This document shows positions 53,112 to 62,264 of a DNA stretch of 64,000 nt, piece by piece. This stretch comes from Echinicola jeungdonensis (GTDB taxonomy: Bacteria > Bacteroidota > Bacteroidia > Cytophagales > Cyclobacteriaceae), in NCBI RefSeq assembly GCF_030409905.1, contig NZ_JAUFQT010000002.1, positions 496,001 through 560,000 on the forward strand, in the 5' to 3' direction. Positions within the stretch are counted from its first letter, which is position 1; each line of letters starts with the position of its first letter. The notes beneath the pieces are model-generated. The model saw nothing but the letters and a program-made list of their open reading frames with translations, had not been told where the DNA came from and ran no database searches. Made by a program: the position numbers and the translations under genes.

Positions 53112-54929
53112 TTAACTTTCCTTAGCATCCTCAGAATCCTGACTTTCCTCAATCGAGGTATTTATGTAGTTGTCCTGAGACTCACGGTGAATCAGCCCTG
53201 ATTTACAGAAGTCAGTGATATAGCCCTCTGCCGTTTTGTGAGGAATGCTCAAGCCTGCTGCCACTTCCAAGTACTTCTGACGGTTGAAGTGTTTGGGTAG
53301 CTTGTTCAAGAATTTCTCTTTCCTATTTAATCGAGTAGGTTTCTGAACATCCTCTGGGAGTTCCGCAAATACTTTACTTGAATGCTTGACCAATACTCTG
53401 ACCATAGCAAGCGAAGCTTGAAAGTCTCTTTCTTCACAAATCATCTTTGATGATGTTTCGCCTGTTTCCATGATCCGCAAAGCGGAGAATATCATGCAGA
53501 AACGATATGCAATCAATCCCAATCTTCGGATGGTAGCCATATAGTCGATTCCCTGAATACTCATGTACTTTTCCTGTATCTGACCAAAGAACTGATTGAA
53601 CTGGTCTTGCTGGTCAGCGGTGAGAAAGAATTGAACATCCTGTCCAGCTTTCAATGAACTGTAAAGACTAAAGAACTCATTGCCTAACGCATCAAAGTAG
53701 TCGTCTAATCCATTTGTAGTTTGCGAAGCAAATACATTCTTCCACACCGGTCGAACATTCATATAATAGAATATGAAACGGCTGAATAAGCCGTTTTCTG
53801 CATTCGGAATAAGTGCTGCTACTTGCTTGGGCGTACCTGAAAGGACAGTAGAAAGACAAGGGCTTTCTATGTCCACATATTCACGGTCTGTCCTGCGATA
53901 GTAGGAAATAGTCTCATGGTGAAAGGCTTTTCTAAAGCCGTCACTATAGTTGCCGTAATCACTCTTAAAAGCATGTGCAAGTGTGTCACCTTCTGTTTCA
54001 AATATCAGCCCTTTACCATCACTATCACCCAATAATTGATATGCTCCTGTGGAGCTGTTATTGGCAGGTATAAAGAGCATTTTTTCAGGTGGCTTGTCAG
54101 GCTTCTCTATTCCTTCAACTTTCCCTTTATTGGCATTGTATTCAGCCAATTCCAGTTCATAATGTTGCTTGTGGAGTTTTGCTTGTTCCCGAAACTCCTT
54201 GTGAACTGGATTCACTAATTGCCTACAGTGTACCAAACGTCCTTTCCCTGCGGATGCCTGGGCGGTAATGAATAGAAACAGATTGGAGTAGACACGCTTT
54301 CCATCATAGATGCCTGACACTTTGGGTAAACAGGCACTAATAGCCACTAAGGAGCCAAGGAGTAGAATATCCCTTTCTTCATTAGAGGTTGCTATCTGTA
54401 TTACCCTTTGTAAGTATTCAGGAAGTTCAGGAAATAGGGAATCAGGAAAGGTTGGCATTTGCTCCGGTTCTTTCTTGATTTCTTCCTGACTTGTTAGGGT
54501 CTTACTTTGATGCTCAGACCTGCTTGCAGGGCTATAGACTTGTCTTTCCTTCTTTGGAGTATTCAATGGTATTCCTGCTTCTTTAGCGTGATAGAAGAAG
54601 GTTTTCAGGGAAACTCCCTGTCCTCTTGCTTTCATGCAATTATCAAACTGCTTGTCGCACTCCTGTATAGAATACTCAGGGTGAAATTGACTTACACGGT
54701 GGAACAGGTTTCTGCCTGTCTCACCAAACTCGTCTGCAAAGGCAAAGCCGATGTTTACCCAATCGCTGTAAGCGGAGGTAACATCTATTTGGTTGGCCTC
54801 AATTCCCTGTATGATTCGTTCAACTTCTTCGAGTTGTGTACTTGTATTGTAATCGCCTTGCTCTGTAACTTTTACTTGTTGGTCTGGCTTATCAAGCCAT
54901 TCCAGCGGATTGAATGTTTTTCGCTCCAT
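53112..54929 (-). CDS. PriCT-2 / DUF3987 primase-helicase-like protein
   Basis: 605 residues. An N-terminal PriCT-2 domain (about 35-115: YSDWVNIGFAFADEFGETGR, QFDNCMKARGQGVSLKTFFY) is followed by a DUF3987 ATPase (about 180-560) with Walker A-like TAQASAGKGRL (about 232-242), GLIFETEGDTLAHAFKSDYG and SLFSRFIFYYMN-type motifs. Such proteins are replication proteins of Bacteroidota mobile elements and phages. It starts 3 bp after the BT4734-type gene's stop, so primase functions are co-transcribed. It probably replicates the excised island. Confidence 0.88.
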   Translation of the reverse strand: MERKTFNPLEWLDKPDQQVKVTEQGDYNTSTQLEEVERIIQGIEANQIDVTSAYSDWVNIGFAFADEFGETGRNLFHRVSQFHPEYSIQECDKQFDNCMKARGQGVSLKTFFYHAKEAGIPLNTPKKERQVYSPASRSEHQSKTLTSQEEIKKEPEQMPTFPDSLFPELPEYLQRVIQIATSNEERDILLLGSLVAISACLPKVSGIYDGKRVYSNLFLFITAQASAGKGRLVHCRQLVNPVHKEFREQAKLHKQHYELELAEYNANKGKVEGIEKPDKPPEKMLFIPANNSSTGAYQLLGDSDGKGLIFETEGDTLAHAFKSDYGNYSDGFRKAFHHETISYYRRTDREYVDIESPCLSTVLSGTPKQVAALIPNAENGLFSRFIFYYMNVRPVWKNVFASQTTNGLDDYFDALGNEFFSLYSSLKAGQDVQFFLTADQQDQFNQFFGQIQEKYMSIQGIDYMATIRRLGLIAYRFCMIFSALRIMETGETSSKMICEERDFQASLAMVRVLVKHSSKVFAELPEDVQKPTRLNRKEKFLNKLPKHFNRQKYLEVAAGLSIPHKTAEGYITDFCKSGLIHRESQDNYINTSIEESQDSEDAKES

Positions 54930-54932
54930 AAC

Positions 54933-55853
54933 CTATATGTATTTAGGGTTGATGAATATATCTGTATCGTGCGGAAGGAAACATGCTCTTGAAATATCCT
55001 TTCCTGATTGGTCTACTTCTAATTGATAGGTGTGGGAAACGTAGTTTGCCACTGCCTTGAAATAGTCCTGGTGTTTTGCCTGTGTCAAGTCAATCGGTAT
55101 TACCCATTTCAACCCATCACCTGAAGGAGATACAAACAGTAGCTCCGTTTCAAAATAGTGGTCGCTGAGTAATGATTCCTTGAGTGAAGGAATGTCCTCA
55201 ATGTGGTCAAAATCGATTGTGAGCAAACCTGAATGTCTTTGGAGGTTAGCATCATTCCGCTTGGAGAATGAGCCTGAGAAGGTCACATAATCGAAGTTTT
55301 GAGCCTTATACTTTCGGGCATCCTTTGGCTCGGAGATATTGCGAAGTGTACTTGTACACGAAGCAAAATCATTGCCTTTGATAAGGTGGTACACCTCTAT
55401 CAAGGAGACTTGGCGACTTGGGATTGTGTTGGTAACAGGCTTGTTGAAATAGCTGAAAACTGGCGGAGCTGGTTTGACTATTTCAGGAAGAGCAACCGCA
55501 GGTTGCGTTTCCTCTTGATGATAAAAACCTCTTTCCTTTCCAATTCTCAGGTATAGTTCTTCATTGATCTTGTCGAGAAGGGCTTGCCCTTCGAGGCTGA
55601 AATGCAATGAAGCAAAATCAAAGACATTGCCCTGTGCAATGGCTTCTTCTGTATCGGTATGCCTAGCAATGCCGTCAACTACTTTAACCATCAATGTGGG
55701 CTTGTCCGCATTGAATGGATTTTTAGCAGGTTTACAGTCCCTTCCCGAAAGGGATAGGACTGTTTCACCCTGATAGTAGTGGCGTAACACATGGGCATAG
55801 ATATTCAGGCCGTAATGTGTTTTACTCAATATGGCTTTTCTACTTATCTCCAT
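54933..55853 (-). CDS. BT4734/BF3469-family (VirE N-terminal-like) protein
   Basis: 306 residues from the ATG at 55853 (MEISRKAILSKTHYGLNIYA); the frame extends to 55958 but overlaps the upstream HTH gene. The C-terminal half matches the BT4734-like N-terminal domain: GSFSKRNDANLQRHSGLLTI then DFDHI, ETELLFVSPSGDGLKWVIPI (about 243-262), DISRACFLPHDTDIFINPKY. The N-terminal 120 residues contain a primase-like part (YGLNIYAHVLRHYYQ, NVFDFASLHF). The family is usually paired with DUF3987 proteins in Bacteroidota elements, as here. Confidence 0.82.
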   Translation of the reverse strand: MEISRKAILSKTHYGLNIYAHVLRHYYQGETVLSLSGRDCKPAKNPFNADKPTLMVKVVDGIARHTDTEEAIAQGNVFDFASLHFSLEGQALLDKINEELYLRIGKERGFYHQEETQPAVALPEIVKPAPPVFSYFNKPVTNTIPSRQVSLIEVYHLIKGNDFASCTSTLRNISEPKDARKYKAQNFDYVTFSGSFSKRNDANLQRHSGLLTIDFDHIEDIPSLKESLLSDHYFETELLFVSPSGDGLKWVIPIDLTQAKHQDYFKAVANYVSHTYQLEVDQSGKDISRACFLPHDTDIFINPKYI

Positions 55854-56136
55854 AATGCTTTGATTTTGAAGGTGAGTAGTTGGATTCCAGTAAAGCTTCC
55901 ATGTCAGAAACTTTGTAATAGAACTTGCCATTGATTCGGCTGTAGGGAAGAACCCCACTATCCCTAAGGGATTGAAGGGTTCTTTTGCTAATGTGTAGCG
56001 TCTGCATCACTACCTGACCATCAATCCATTCGTCACTGAATTGCTCCAATCGTGACTTATGGAAGTTGAGGAGGTAAGCTTTGATCGTTTTAACGTCCTG
56101 AGTAAGTGTCAGGAGCATATCTAATACCTCTGTCAT
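55840..56136 (-). CDS. Helix-turn-helix protein (excisionase-like)
   Basis: 98 residues from the ATG at 56136, with GGGAGGG as Shine-Dalgarno and an ATGA overlap with the previous HTH gene. The C-terminal half is an HTH_17-type domain (DGQVVMQTLHISKRTLQSLR then DSGVLPYSRINGKFYY). It resembles the paired small HTH proteins upstream of primase genes in Bacteroidota islands. An in-frame upstream extension to 56340 lies inside the previous gene and is not coding in this frame. Confidence 0.78.
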   Translation of the reverse strand: MTEVLDMLLTLTQDVKTIKAYLLNFHKSRLEQFSDEWIDGQVVMQTLHISKRTLQSLRDSGVLPYSRINGKFYYKVSDMEALLESNYSPSKSKHYGDK

Positions 56137-56432
56137 AGCTTTACCCTCCCTTTTTTGATTAGGTAATCCGCAGCTCTGCGGTCTATTTCCTCCTGGGTGG
56201 AATTGCGGTTGCGTAGCAACCAGCTTTCTAACTCCGTTCTCTTGAAATAGAGCTTTTTCCCATTGGGCTTGTAGTGTGGAATATTTCCTGCACTTGTCAA
56301 CTTGTACAAGTGTGACTGTGAAAGCTCCAAGTACTGGCAAGCCTCAGTGAAGTTTAAAACTTCTTTCGTGTAAATCCCCTGGCTCTCAATTAGGCGTTGG
56401 AGATTTTCAAGACGTTCAATTATTTCGTCCAT
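56133..56432 (-). CDS. Helix-turn-helix protein (MerR/excisionase-like)
   Basis: 99 residues. The HTH is near residues 28-69 (FTEACQYLELSQSHLYKLTS then AGNIPHYKPNGKKLYFKRTE), typical of excisionase-type proteins. A basic tail follows (LIKKGRVKL). It is the first gene of the primase run, upstream of the second HTH gene with which it overlaps by 4 bp. It may act as a recombination directionality factor or as a regulator of the island. Confidence 0.82.
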   Translation of the reverse strand: MDEIIERLENLQRLIESQGIYTKEVLNFTEACQYLELSQSHLYKLTSAGNIPHYKPNGKKLYFKRTELESWLLRNRNSTQEEIDRRAADYLIKKGRVKL

Positions 56433-56539
56433 CTTAAATCGTATTAAGAATTAATGAATGGACTCTTGGCCAAAAGTCATATTCGATTGTCGAATACGAT
56501 GCTAAAGTAGGAGGCTAAATGGGGCGTTTTGAGGCTCTA

Positions 56540-56668
56540 AAGCATGGTGCAGTGTAGAGTGCAGAGTGCAGAGTGGGCTGTAAAAAACGATAGTCCACTT
56601 TTAGGGCAAAAGAGGACTAAACAAAAACAGAAAAAAGATAAAAGGAGTATAGTGCAGAGTGGACTATA
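56540..56668. repeat. Iteron-like and inverted short repeats ahead of the primase run
   Basis: AGAGTGC/AGAGTGC/AGAGTGG stand in tandem at 56556-56576; GTGCAGAGTGG occurs again at 56652-56662; ATAGTCCACT (56590-56599) is the exact inverse of AGTGGACTAT (56658-56667). This 230-bp spacer has no gene. It could be a replication origin or regulatory site. Confidence 0.4.
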
Positions 56669-57680
56669 TCAAGTGCGAAACTGCCTTTTCTATTTTATCT
56701 CCTGTTAGGTTTGGTCTTTTTAAAGACCTGAACTTTGACCTGTCAAAGGAACTTCCATCACTATCAACAAAGCAAAGGCAAGTCACTTCCCATTGCTTTT
56801 GCTTGAGGTCATCTACTAATTTATGTTCTGAGTATATCAGCTTAATGAAATAGAATAGTTCGCTGATATTCCCTGTCCATTCTACAGGTGTTTTAATTTC
56901 ACCTCCTGAGAATACCTTTTTGAAATTGAGTAGGGTTGTAGATTTGCTAATGAAATGATTCAGCTTTAGGCTATCCCATAAATCAGTCAATTTATATGGG
57001 TTGGTGTTTAGCTGCTTGTAGGTAAATGAATGAAATGAATTTGCTGTTGCTGCGGTTTCCGTTTTGGTTGCTGGTACTGGTTTGGATTCAACTTCAATTA
57101 GTTGAACTGGCTTCAAGAAATGTTTGTCCGGGACAGGTTCTAAGAGTAGTTGGCTGTAAAAGTCTTCCAGTATGAATTGATCATCTATCCAAGTGCTGAA
57201 AGCATCTTGGATTTCCAAGTAAAGCTGCATGTATGCAAGCTTTAGAAGCTGGACGATGAATGTGTTTGCCTTATGGGTTTGGTCTAATTCAAAGGATGTT
57301 TTCTTAGGATCTATGTACGAAAGTGCATAGTCCTTTTCTTTAATCAATTTTCCAAGGTCATTTAAACGTGTTTTAATCCGCTTGTTAAGTGTGTCTTCAA
57401 GCCAATACTTGATTAAGTTTTCATTGTTATCCTCCTTGATCAGCTCCACAAGTCTGACACATTCCGCTTTGACATTATTCAATATCAGTTTGGAATAGTA
57501 CTTTGTTTTGTGATCGAATGGCCTGTGAAAGCTGATTTCATATTTGAATTGAAAATCTGTGGAGGTTTCCTTTAAGCTGCTGAGTTTGGAAGCATACTTT
57601 TGATCAAGGCTATTTTTTCCTAACCAAGGGCGAAGCTCCTGATATAAGATGTCGTCAAGTATCTTGGTTTGATTGCTCAT
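56664..57680 (-). CDS. RteC-like protein of unknown function
   Basis: 338 residues. The N-terminal 200 are helical (FHRPFDHKTKYYSKLILNNV, DLGKLIKEKDYALSYIDPKK). A C-terminal domain (VEWTGNISELFYFIKLIYSE, QWEVTCLCFVDSDGSSFDRS) resembles RteC, which regulates excision of Bacteroides conjugative transposons. It overlaps the integrase gene by 4 bp, so it is translated with it. Function is inferred from position and weak similarity. Confidence 0.6.
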   Translation of the reverse strand: MSNQTKILDDILYQELRPWLGKNSLDQKYASKLSSLKETSTDFQFKYEISFHRPFDHKTKYYSKLILNNVKAECVRLVELIKEDNNENLIKYWLEDTLNKRIKTRLNDLGKLIKEKDYALSYIDPKKTSFELDQTHKANTFIVQLLKLAYMQLYLEIQDAFSTWIDDQFILEDFYSQLLLEPVPDKHFLKPVQLIEVESKPVPATKTETAATANSFHSFTYKQLNTNPYKLTDLWDSLKLNHFISKSTTLLNFKKVFSGGEIKTPVEWTGNISELFYFIKLIYSEHKLVDDLKQKQWEVTCLCFVDSDGSSFDRSKFRSLKRPNLTGDKIEKAVSHLI

Positions 57681-58771
57681 AGGTCAAGTTTGATTTTGTT
57701 GGCTGCTTCCTGTTTCTTTTCATCTATGATTTTGGCATAGACTTGGGTGGTCTTCAATTCCTTATGGCCTAAGAGCTTTGAGACTGTGTAAATATCAGTT
57801 CCTGCCGTAAGCTGTAAAGTGGCATAGGTATGACGGGCACAGTGAAAAGTGATGGTCTTGAAGATACCAGCTTTCATCATCCATTGTTGCAATTTCAGGT
57901 TATGCCAGGCAGAATATTTCAATCCCTTGAATACTCGTTCTTCCGGAGCTTGCCTTTCACCGAGCAAGCCAAAGGCTTGTTCTGAAATAGGTAGGGTTTC
58001 AGCTCCCTTGGTTTTCTTCTGTCTGAATCGGATGTAATACCCGTTATCATTTGAATGCTGCACCTCTGACCAGAGAAGCTTATTGATGTCTGACCACCTC
58101 AGACCAGTGAGGCATGAAAATATGAATGCCGTTTTCATCTGAGGGATTTCACATTCTGTATTGGCTGCTGCTTGCAGTTGCTCCAAGGTTAGAAATTCTC
58201 TTTCAGGCTCACCTTGTTTAAAGGCGTCAACTCCTTCGCTTGGGTTAGTCGGTAGAATACCGTCTTTCACTGCTTGCTTTAAAGCTGCTCTCAGCTTGTT
58301 AAAGTAGGAGTACTTTGAGTTTTGGGATAGCTTCTGACTGCCGTGTGCTATAGCTTTCTTATCAAGATAGTATTTGAAATCCTGAATAAACTGCCTGTCA
58401 ATATCTGAGAAGGATACCTCATAGGAACAAAATGCCTTTAGATGTTTCAGCATACTTGTCCAGTTGCCGTAATTGCCTGGACTGTCTTGTCTCTGATTGG
58501 CAAGTAGCTCAATGTATGCAAGGAAGCTACCTTTCAATTTCTCATTGTCTCGGAACCCATAAACACCGTTTTGGATTTCAATTTGTCGCTGTGCTCTGAT
58601 AGTCTCAGCTAATTGAAGAGTCTTTTTGTTGACCTCCTTTTCTTCCTTGGTCTTCGGATTAGGAGTAAGGTATAATTTGAGGTATTCGGTTTTCCTTTTT
58701 CCCTTATGGTAGTAGTCGAGGTATAGACTGGTCTTGCCACCTTGATTACGTTTTCTTAGTGTTACTTTCAT
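57677..58771 (-). CDS. int: Tyrosine recombinase (island integrase)
   Basis: 364 residues. A phage-integrase SAM-like arm and core-binding part ([20 protein letters not shown], about residues 64-83) precede the catalytic domain. The catalytic Arg is in [13 protein letters not shown] (about 218), Lys in FRQKKTKG (about 246), [12 protein letters not shown] (about 310-321), GHKEL (about 336) and the Tyr in TTQVYAKII (about 346). It belongs to the Bacteroidota CTn-type integrases. It should act at the 19-bp att repeats flanking the island. It overlaps the zinc-finger/HTH gene by 4 bp and the RteC-like gene by 4 bp. Confidence 0.94.
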   Translation of the reverse strand: MKVTLRKRNQGGKTSLYLDYYHKGKRKTEYLKLYLTPNPKTKEEKEVNKKTLQLAETIRAQRQIEIQNGVYGFRDNEKLKGSFLAYIELLANQRQDSPGNYGNWTSMLKHLKAFCSYEVSFSDIDRQFIQDFKYYLDKKAIAHGSQKLSQNSKYSYFNKLRAALKQAVKDGILPTNPSEGVDAFKQGEPEREFLTLEQLQAAANTECEIPQMKTAFIFSCLTGLRWSDINKLLWSEVQHSNDNGYYIRFRQKKTKGAETLPISEQAFGLLGERQAPEERVFKGLKYSAWHNLKLQQWMMKAGIFKTITFHCARHTYATLQLTAGTDIYTVSKLLGHKELKTTQVYAKIIDEKKQEAANKIKLDL

Positions 58772-59121
58772 GCCTGAAACAGTTTTTCGATTTCTTCTCT
58801 CTTGATGATGGTACGGCTACCAATTTTCGCAGCTTGAATTTTTCCGTTCTTGATCTGACGGTACAAGGTCATTCTACTAGCTCCAAGTAGTTTGCAGGTT
58901 TCGGCAATACTTAGAAAGTCTTTGTCTTTGACTTGCTCCTGATTGTACTCTTGTTTCTGTACCGCAGTAGGGGCAATCTCCTGTACCTTCTGATCTCTCT
59001 TGCGTTTCTTGTAGGCACGCTTGGCACAGTTATCACCACAAAATTTGGTCACAGTTGTCTTGGCGATAAACTCAGTACCGCAATGCTGACAGATTTTTGG
59101 AACTCGAATGTTGCTGCTCAT
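58768..59121 (-). CDS. Zinc-finger / helix-turn-helix protein
   Basis: 117 residues. An N-terminal CxxC-CxxxC zinc motif ([10 protein letters not shown]...[12 protein letters not shown], about residues 10-37) is followed by a basic stretch and an HTH_17 excisionase-type domain ([35 protein letters not shown]). It is the first gene of the integrase operon at the island's right end. It most probably helps the integrase excise or recognise att sites, or controls its expression. Confidence 0.84.
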   Translation of the reverse strand: MSSNIRVPKICQHCGTEFIAKTTVTKFCGDNCAKRAYKKRKRDQKVQEIAPTAVQKQEYNQEQVKDKDFLSIAETCKLLGASRMTLYRQIKNGKIQAAKIGSRTIIKREEIEKLFQA

Positions 59122-59362
59122 GGTGTTTCCTTTTTCGGCTTGTTTCTGTATCAGAGTGTATCCCTTTGTATCAGGATGTATCTCTATGTAACATCATCTC
59201 GCCACTATCTTAAAAATCTGTTGCTAACAACAAATATTGATTGGTCAGCAACAAATTAGAAACGAAAGATAGGAAAAAATAGGAAAATTAGCAACAAGTA
59301 AAGGAAGTAAAAACAGCCTAAAAGCAAGAAAAAGAAGGCTTTAGTGTACTATCTGAAAAGTA

Positions 59363-59381
59363 ATTACTTTCCGATACAAAA
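59363..59381. repeat. Right attachment site (attR) of the mnmE island
   Basis: ATTACTTTCCGATACAAAA overlaps the last codons of mnmE (FCIGK-stop) and matches attL at 39684-39702 with one silent difference. Confidence 0.82.
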
Positions 59382-60746
59382 CTTAGAAAAGATATTCGCT
59401 AACAAATCATCCGTTGTGATCTCACCAGTGATTTCACCCAGGAAATGTAGAGATCTGCGGATGTCCATGGCCAGGAAATCATTGGTGATTTCTTGATCCA
59501 AACCACCCAGCACGTCCAATAGGGATTCTCTGGTTTTGACCAGTGAATCGTAATGGCGGATATTGGTGACTACCGTATTGCCGGTTTTGAATTTGTCCAG
59601 GTTGACCAATTCCAAAATCTTGTCTCTGAGCTCGTCCAGGTTTTCTTTTTGGCCGGCTGAGATAAAAATAGTTTCTGGGTATTTGGCCATTAATTTTTCC
59701 ATAAATAGTGGTTCTCCCTTATCCACCTTATTGGCCACCTTGACAAATGGCACCCCCAGGTTTTCAAGTTTGTTGACATCCCTATTGATTTCTACCATGT
59801 CAGTATCCGTCAGATCAAAAAGGTAGAGGATCAGGGAGGCTGATTTCATTTTTTCCTGGGTCCGGCTGACGCCCATGGCCTCAATGGTGTCTGTAGTTTC
59901 GCGCAGTCCGGCCGTATCGATAAAACGGAAAATTACCCCGCCGATATTGATTTCGTCCTCAATAAAATCCCGGGTAGTTCCGGCAATATCGGTGACAATG
60001 GCTTTTTCCTCATTCAAAAGGGCATTGAGTAAGGTGGATTTTCCCGCATTGGGTTTGCCGGCAATCACAGTAGGGACCCCGTTTTTGATTACATTGCCCA
60101 GGTCAAAACTGGAAATCAGGTTTTCAACCACCCGCATCAGTTTTTCTACCAATACTCTCAGGTCATCCCTGCTGGCAAATTCCACATCTTCCTCCACAAA
60201 ATCCAATTCCAATTCAATCATGGAAGCAAAGTGGATCAATTGATCCCGTAGGGCTTTGATTTCCCCACTAAATCCACCTCTCATCTGGTGCAAGGCAGCT
60301 TGGTGGGAGGCTTCAGAGTCGGAGTGGATCAGGTCGGCCACTGCTTCTGCCTGGGCCAAATCAAACTGGCCATTGAGAAAGGCCCTTTGAGTAAATTCTC
60401 CGGGTTTGGCAGGGCGGGCACCTTTCCGTATAAAAAGTTTGATAACCTGGTTGATGATATAAGAGGAACCGTGAGTGGAAATTTCCACCACATTTTCCTT
60501 GGTAAAAGATTTAGGGGCCACAAAAAGTGATACCAACACTTCATCAATAATGCGGTCCTCATCCTTGATGGTGCCATAATGAATGGTGTGGCTGTCCTGT
60601 TTTTCAAGGTCCTTGCCCTTGAAAACTTCATTGGTCAGTTTGATGGCATCCTTTCCGGAAAGCCGGATCACTGCTATGGCTCCTACACCTTGAGGCGTTG
60701 CCAGTGCAATGATGGTGTCTTCTTTTTCACTGATTGAAAAAGCCAT
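59364..60746 (-). CDS. mnmE: tRNA modification GTPase MnmE (TrmE)
   Basis: 460 residues with the full architecture: N-terminal folate-binding domain (DTIIALATPQGVGAIAVIRL), helical domain, G domain with GKPNAGKST (G1, about residues 228-236), DIAGTTRD (G2), DTAGLRE (G3), NKVD (G4), and the essential C-terminal FCIGK. With MnmG it makes cmnm5 at U34 of tRNAs in the cytoplasm. The 3' end coincides with the island's right attachment site; the protein remains full length, so integration restores the C-terminus. Confidence 0.96.
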   Translation of the reverse strand: MAFSISEKEDTIIALATPQGVGAIAVIRLSGKDAIKLTNEVFKGKDLEKQDSHTIHYGTIKDEDRIIDEVLVSLFVAPKSFTKENVVEISTHGSSYIINQVIKLFIRKGARPAKPGEFTQRAFLNGQFDLAQAEAVADLIHSDSEASHQAALHQMRGGFSGEIKALRDQLIHFASMIELELDFVEEDVEFASRDDLRVLVEKLMRVVENLISSFDLGNVIKNGVPTVIAGKPNAGKSTLLNALLNEEKAIVTDIAGTTRDFIEDEINIGGVIFRFIDTAGLRETTDTIEAMGVSRTQEKMKSASLILYLFDLTDTDMVEINRDVNKLENLGVPFVKVANKVDKGEPLFMEKLMAKYPETIFISAGQKENLDELRDKILELVNLDKFKTGNTVVTNIRHYDSLVKTRESLLDVLGGLDQEITNDFLAMDIRRSLHFLGEITGEITTDDLLANIFSKFCIGK

Positions 60747-60827
60747 TGTTTATAGATTTTAGACGTTAGACCTGTGATATTTCCTTAGAAGGTCTTTATA
60801 CTTGTTTCTAGCTACTTGATACTAAGC

Positions 60828-61283
60828 TTACTCTCCTGTTAATTGCTTTAAGGTAGCGCTCAGGTCTTTGAGGAAAACATCAGGTTCTCTGTATCCCGGG
60901 AGCTGGGTAATGTTTTCCATCGCAGCATCGATGATGACAAAGTTGGGGTAGGAGCTGACTCGCATGGCCCTGGCCATGGCTGCTTCTGAATATTCTTTTC
61001 CTTTGAATTCGAATTTTTTTTTGGTGTTTTCCGCATCCAATTTGACCGCATAAAAATTATCATTGACATAATCAATTACGTTTTCATCAGTAAAGGTATG
61101 CTTGTCCATTTTTTTACACCATCCGCACCAGTCAGTATAAACATCCACCAATACCATTTTAGGTTCTTTTTGATTGAGGGCGATGGCTTCCTCAAAGCTA
61201 TACCATTCAATGGCGTTTTTTTCCTGAGCAAGAATTGGGCTTCCCAAAAGCAGAAGCAATAATATTATCGTGTATATTTTCAT
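60828..61283 (-). CDS. Thioredoxin-fold protein, exported
   Basis: 151 residues with a signal peptide (IYTIILLLLLLGSPILAQ) and a DUF255/thioredoxin_7-type fold containing WCGWCKKMDKHTF (CxxC, about residues 52-55). The cis-Pro region is SSYPNFVII. It is predicted to be a periplasmic thiol oxidoreductase or disulphide reductase. The gene is on the same strand as mnmE, 81 bp upstream of it, but a link in function is not evident. Confidence 0.87.
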   Translation of the reverse strand: MKIYTIILLLLLLGSPILAQEKNAIEWYSFEEAIALNQKEPKMVLVDVYTDWCGWCKKMDKHTFTDENVIDYVNDNFYAVKLDAENTKKKFEFKGKEYSEAAMARAMRVSSYPNFVIIDAAMENITQLPGYREPDVFLKDLSATLKQLTGE

Positions 61284-61358
61284 TGTATTTCTAATTTCAA
61301 TTCATAAAACTAAGCATTGGTAAGCATAGTTCCTCACCTGGATTTGCCTTAACGTCCT

Positions 61359-62264
61359 TTAATTGGAAAGGCCTTTACTTTTTGGAATTTGAATTCCTTT
61401 TTGAAATAACTTGGGAATCTTTTTTTGGTGCCGGACGATGCTGACAAAAAAGATCAATCCAGCCACTGAGGCCATGGATCCGGCTATGGAACTGTTGAGC
61501 CAATAGGCTAAATAATAACCAAAAAAGGAGTTTGTAATACCCAGAATAATAGTGAGTTGTATGAGCTTTTTTAAATCTTTGGTCCAAAGGTAGGCTGTGG
61601 CAGGCGGAACTACCAAAAGGGCCACAACAAGTATTGCGCCTACTGCCTCAAATGAGCTTACGGTGGTGTAAGAAACCATGCCCATCAAACCATAATTGAC
61701 ACCCGCAGTGGATAGGCCTATGGTGGCAGCAAACTGGCTGTCGAAGGTGCTGATTTTTAATTCTTTGAAGAATAGGTAGATAAAGGTGGATACCAAAACA
61801 AAATTGATCCCTGCTAAATAGGTGACCCTTGGCCCCAGAATGGTGCCAGCTTTGGTGATCCAAAGATCAATGGGGACATAAGCAATTTCACCATATAAAA
61901 CACAGTCCTGGTCCAGGTCAATCTGGTTGGCCAAAAAGGTGATTAAAATTATCCCAACAGCAAATAGGGAGGTAAAGGTGATGCCTATGGATGCATCTGA
62001 TTGCAATTTTACTTTTGAACTTAGGTATTCAATTATAATGGTAGCAAGGATACCTACCAAGCCTGCTCCAATCACCATGGTCAGGCCATTTCTGTTTCCT
62101 GATATCAGGAAAGCCATAACTATTCCAGGCAAAATCGCATGGGAGATAGCATCTCCGGTCATTGCCATTTTTCTCAACATGAGAAAAACGCCCAGCAGTC
62201 CACAGGATATGGCGATCATGGAACCAGTTACAATGATAATAAATGCATTTGGGTCAAAACTCAT
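61359..62264 (-). CDS. Metal ABC transporter permease (Mn/Zn/Fe type)
   Basis: 301 residues with about eight membrane spans. Family motifs: LRKMAMTGDAISHAILPGIV (about residues 30-49, the conserved ABC-3 segment), GISCG-like start and AVGAILVVALLVVPPATAYL (about 213-232). It belongs to the ABC-3 family (MntB/ZnuB/TroC) for uptake of Mn, Zn or Fe. It shares ATGA with the second permease gene, making a pair of permeases as in the TroCD-type arrangement. Confidence 0.93.
   Translation of the reverse strand: MSFDPNAFIIIVTGSMIAISCGLLGVFLMLRKMAMTGDAISHAILPGIVMAFLISGNRNGLTMVIGAGLVGILATIIIEYLSSKVKLQSDASIGITFTSLFAVGIILITFLANQIDLDQDCVLYGEIAYVPIDLWITKAGTILGPRVTYLAGINFVLVSTFIYLFFKELKISTFDSQFAATIGLSTAGVNYGLMGMVSYTTVSSFEAVGAILVVALLVVPPATAYLWTKDLKKLIQLTIILGITNSFFGYYLAYWLNSSIAGSMASVAGLIFFVSIVRHQKKIPKLFQKGIQIPKSKGLSN

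Larger units (their letters stand above)
39684..59381. mobile_element. Integrated genomic island at the 3' end of mnmE (about 19.7 kb)
   Basis: It is bounded by the 19-bp direct repeats. It carries a tyrosine recombinase, HTH proteins, an RteC-like protein and two primase-like proteins at the right, RusA, DUF6943 and DUF6266 at the left, and an eight-gene defence operon between. Integration at trmE/mnmE is known for other islands such as SGI1. I see no relaxase, coupling protein or conjugation genes, and no capsid or tail genes. The island therefore either depends on a helper or moves only with outside functions. All recognised genes inside are on the minus strand. Confidence 0.8.

Noticed and set aside
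39684..59381. CRISPR array
   Set aside because: The repeats here are few, diverged and irregularly spaced; no regular repeat-spacer array and no cas genes were seen.
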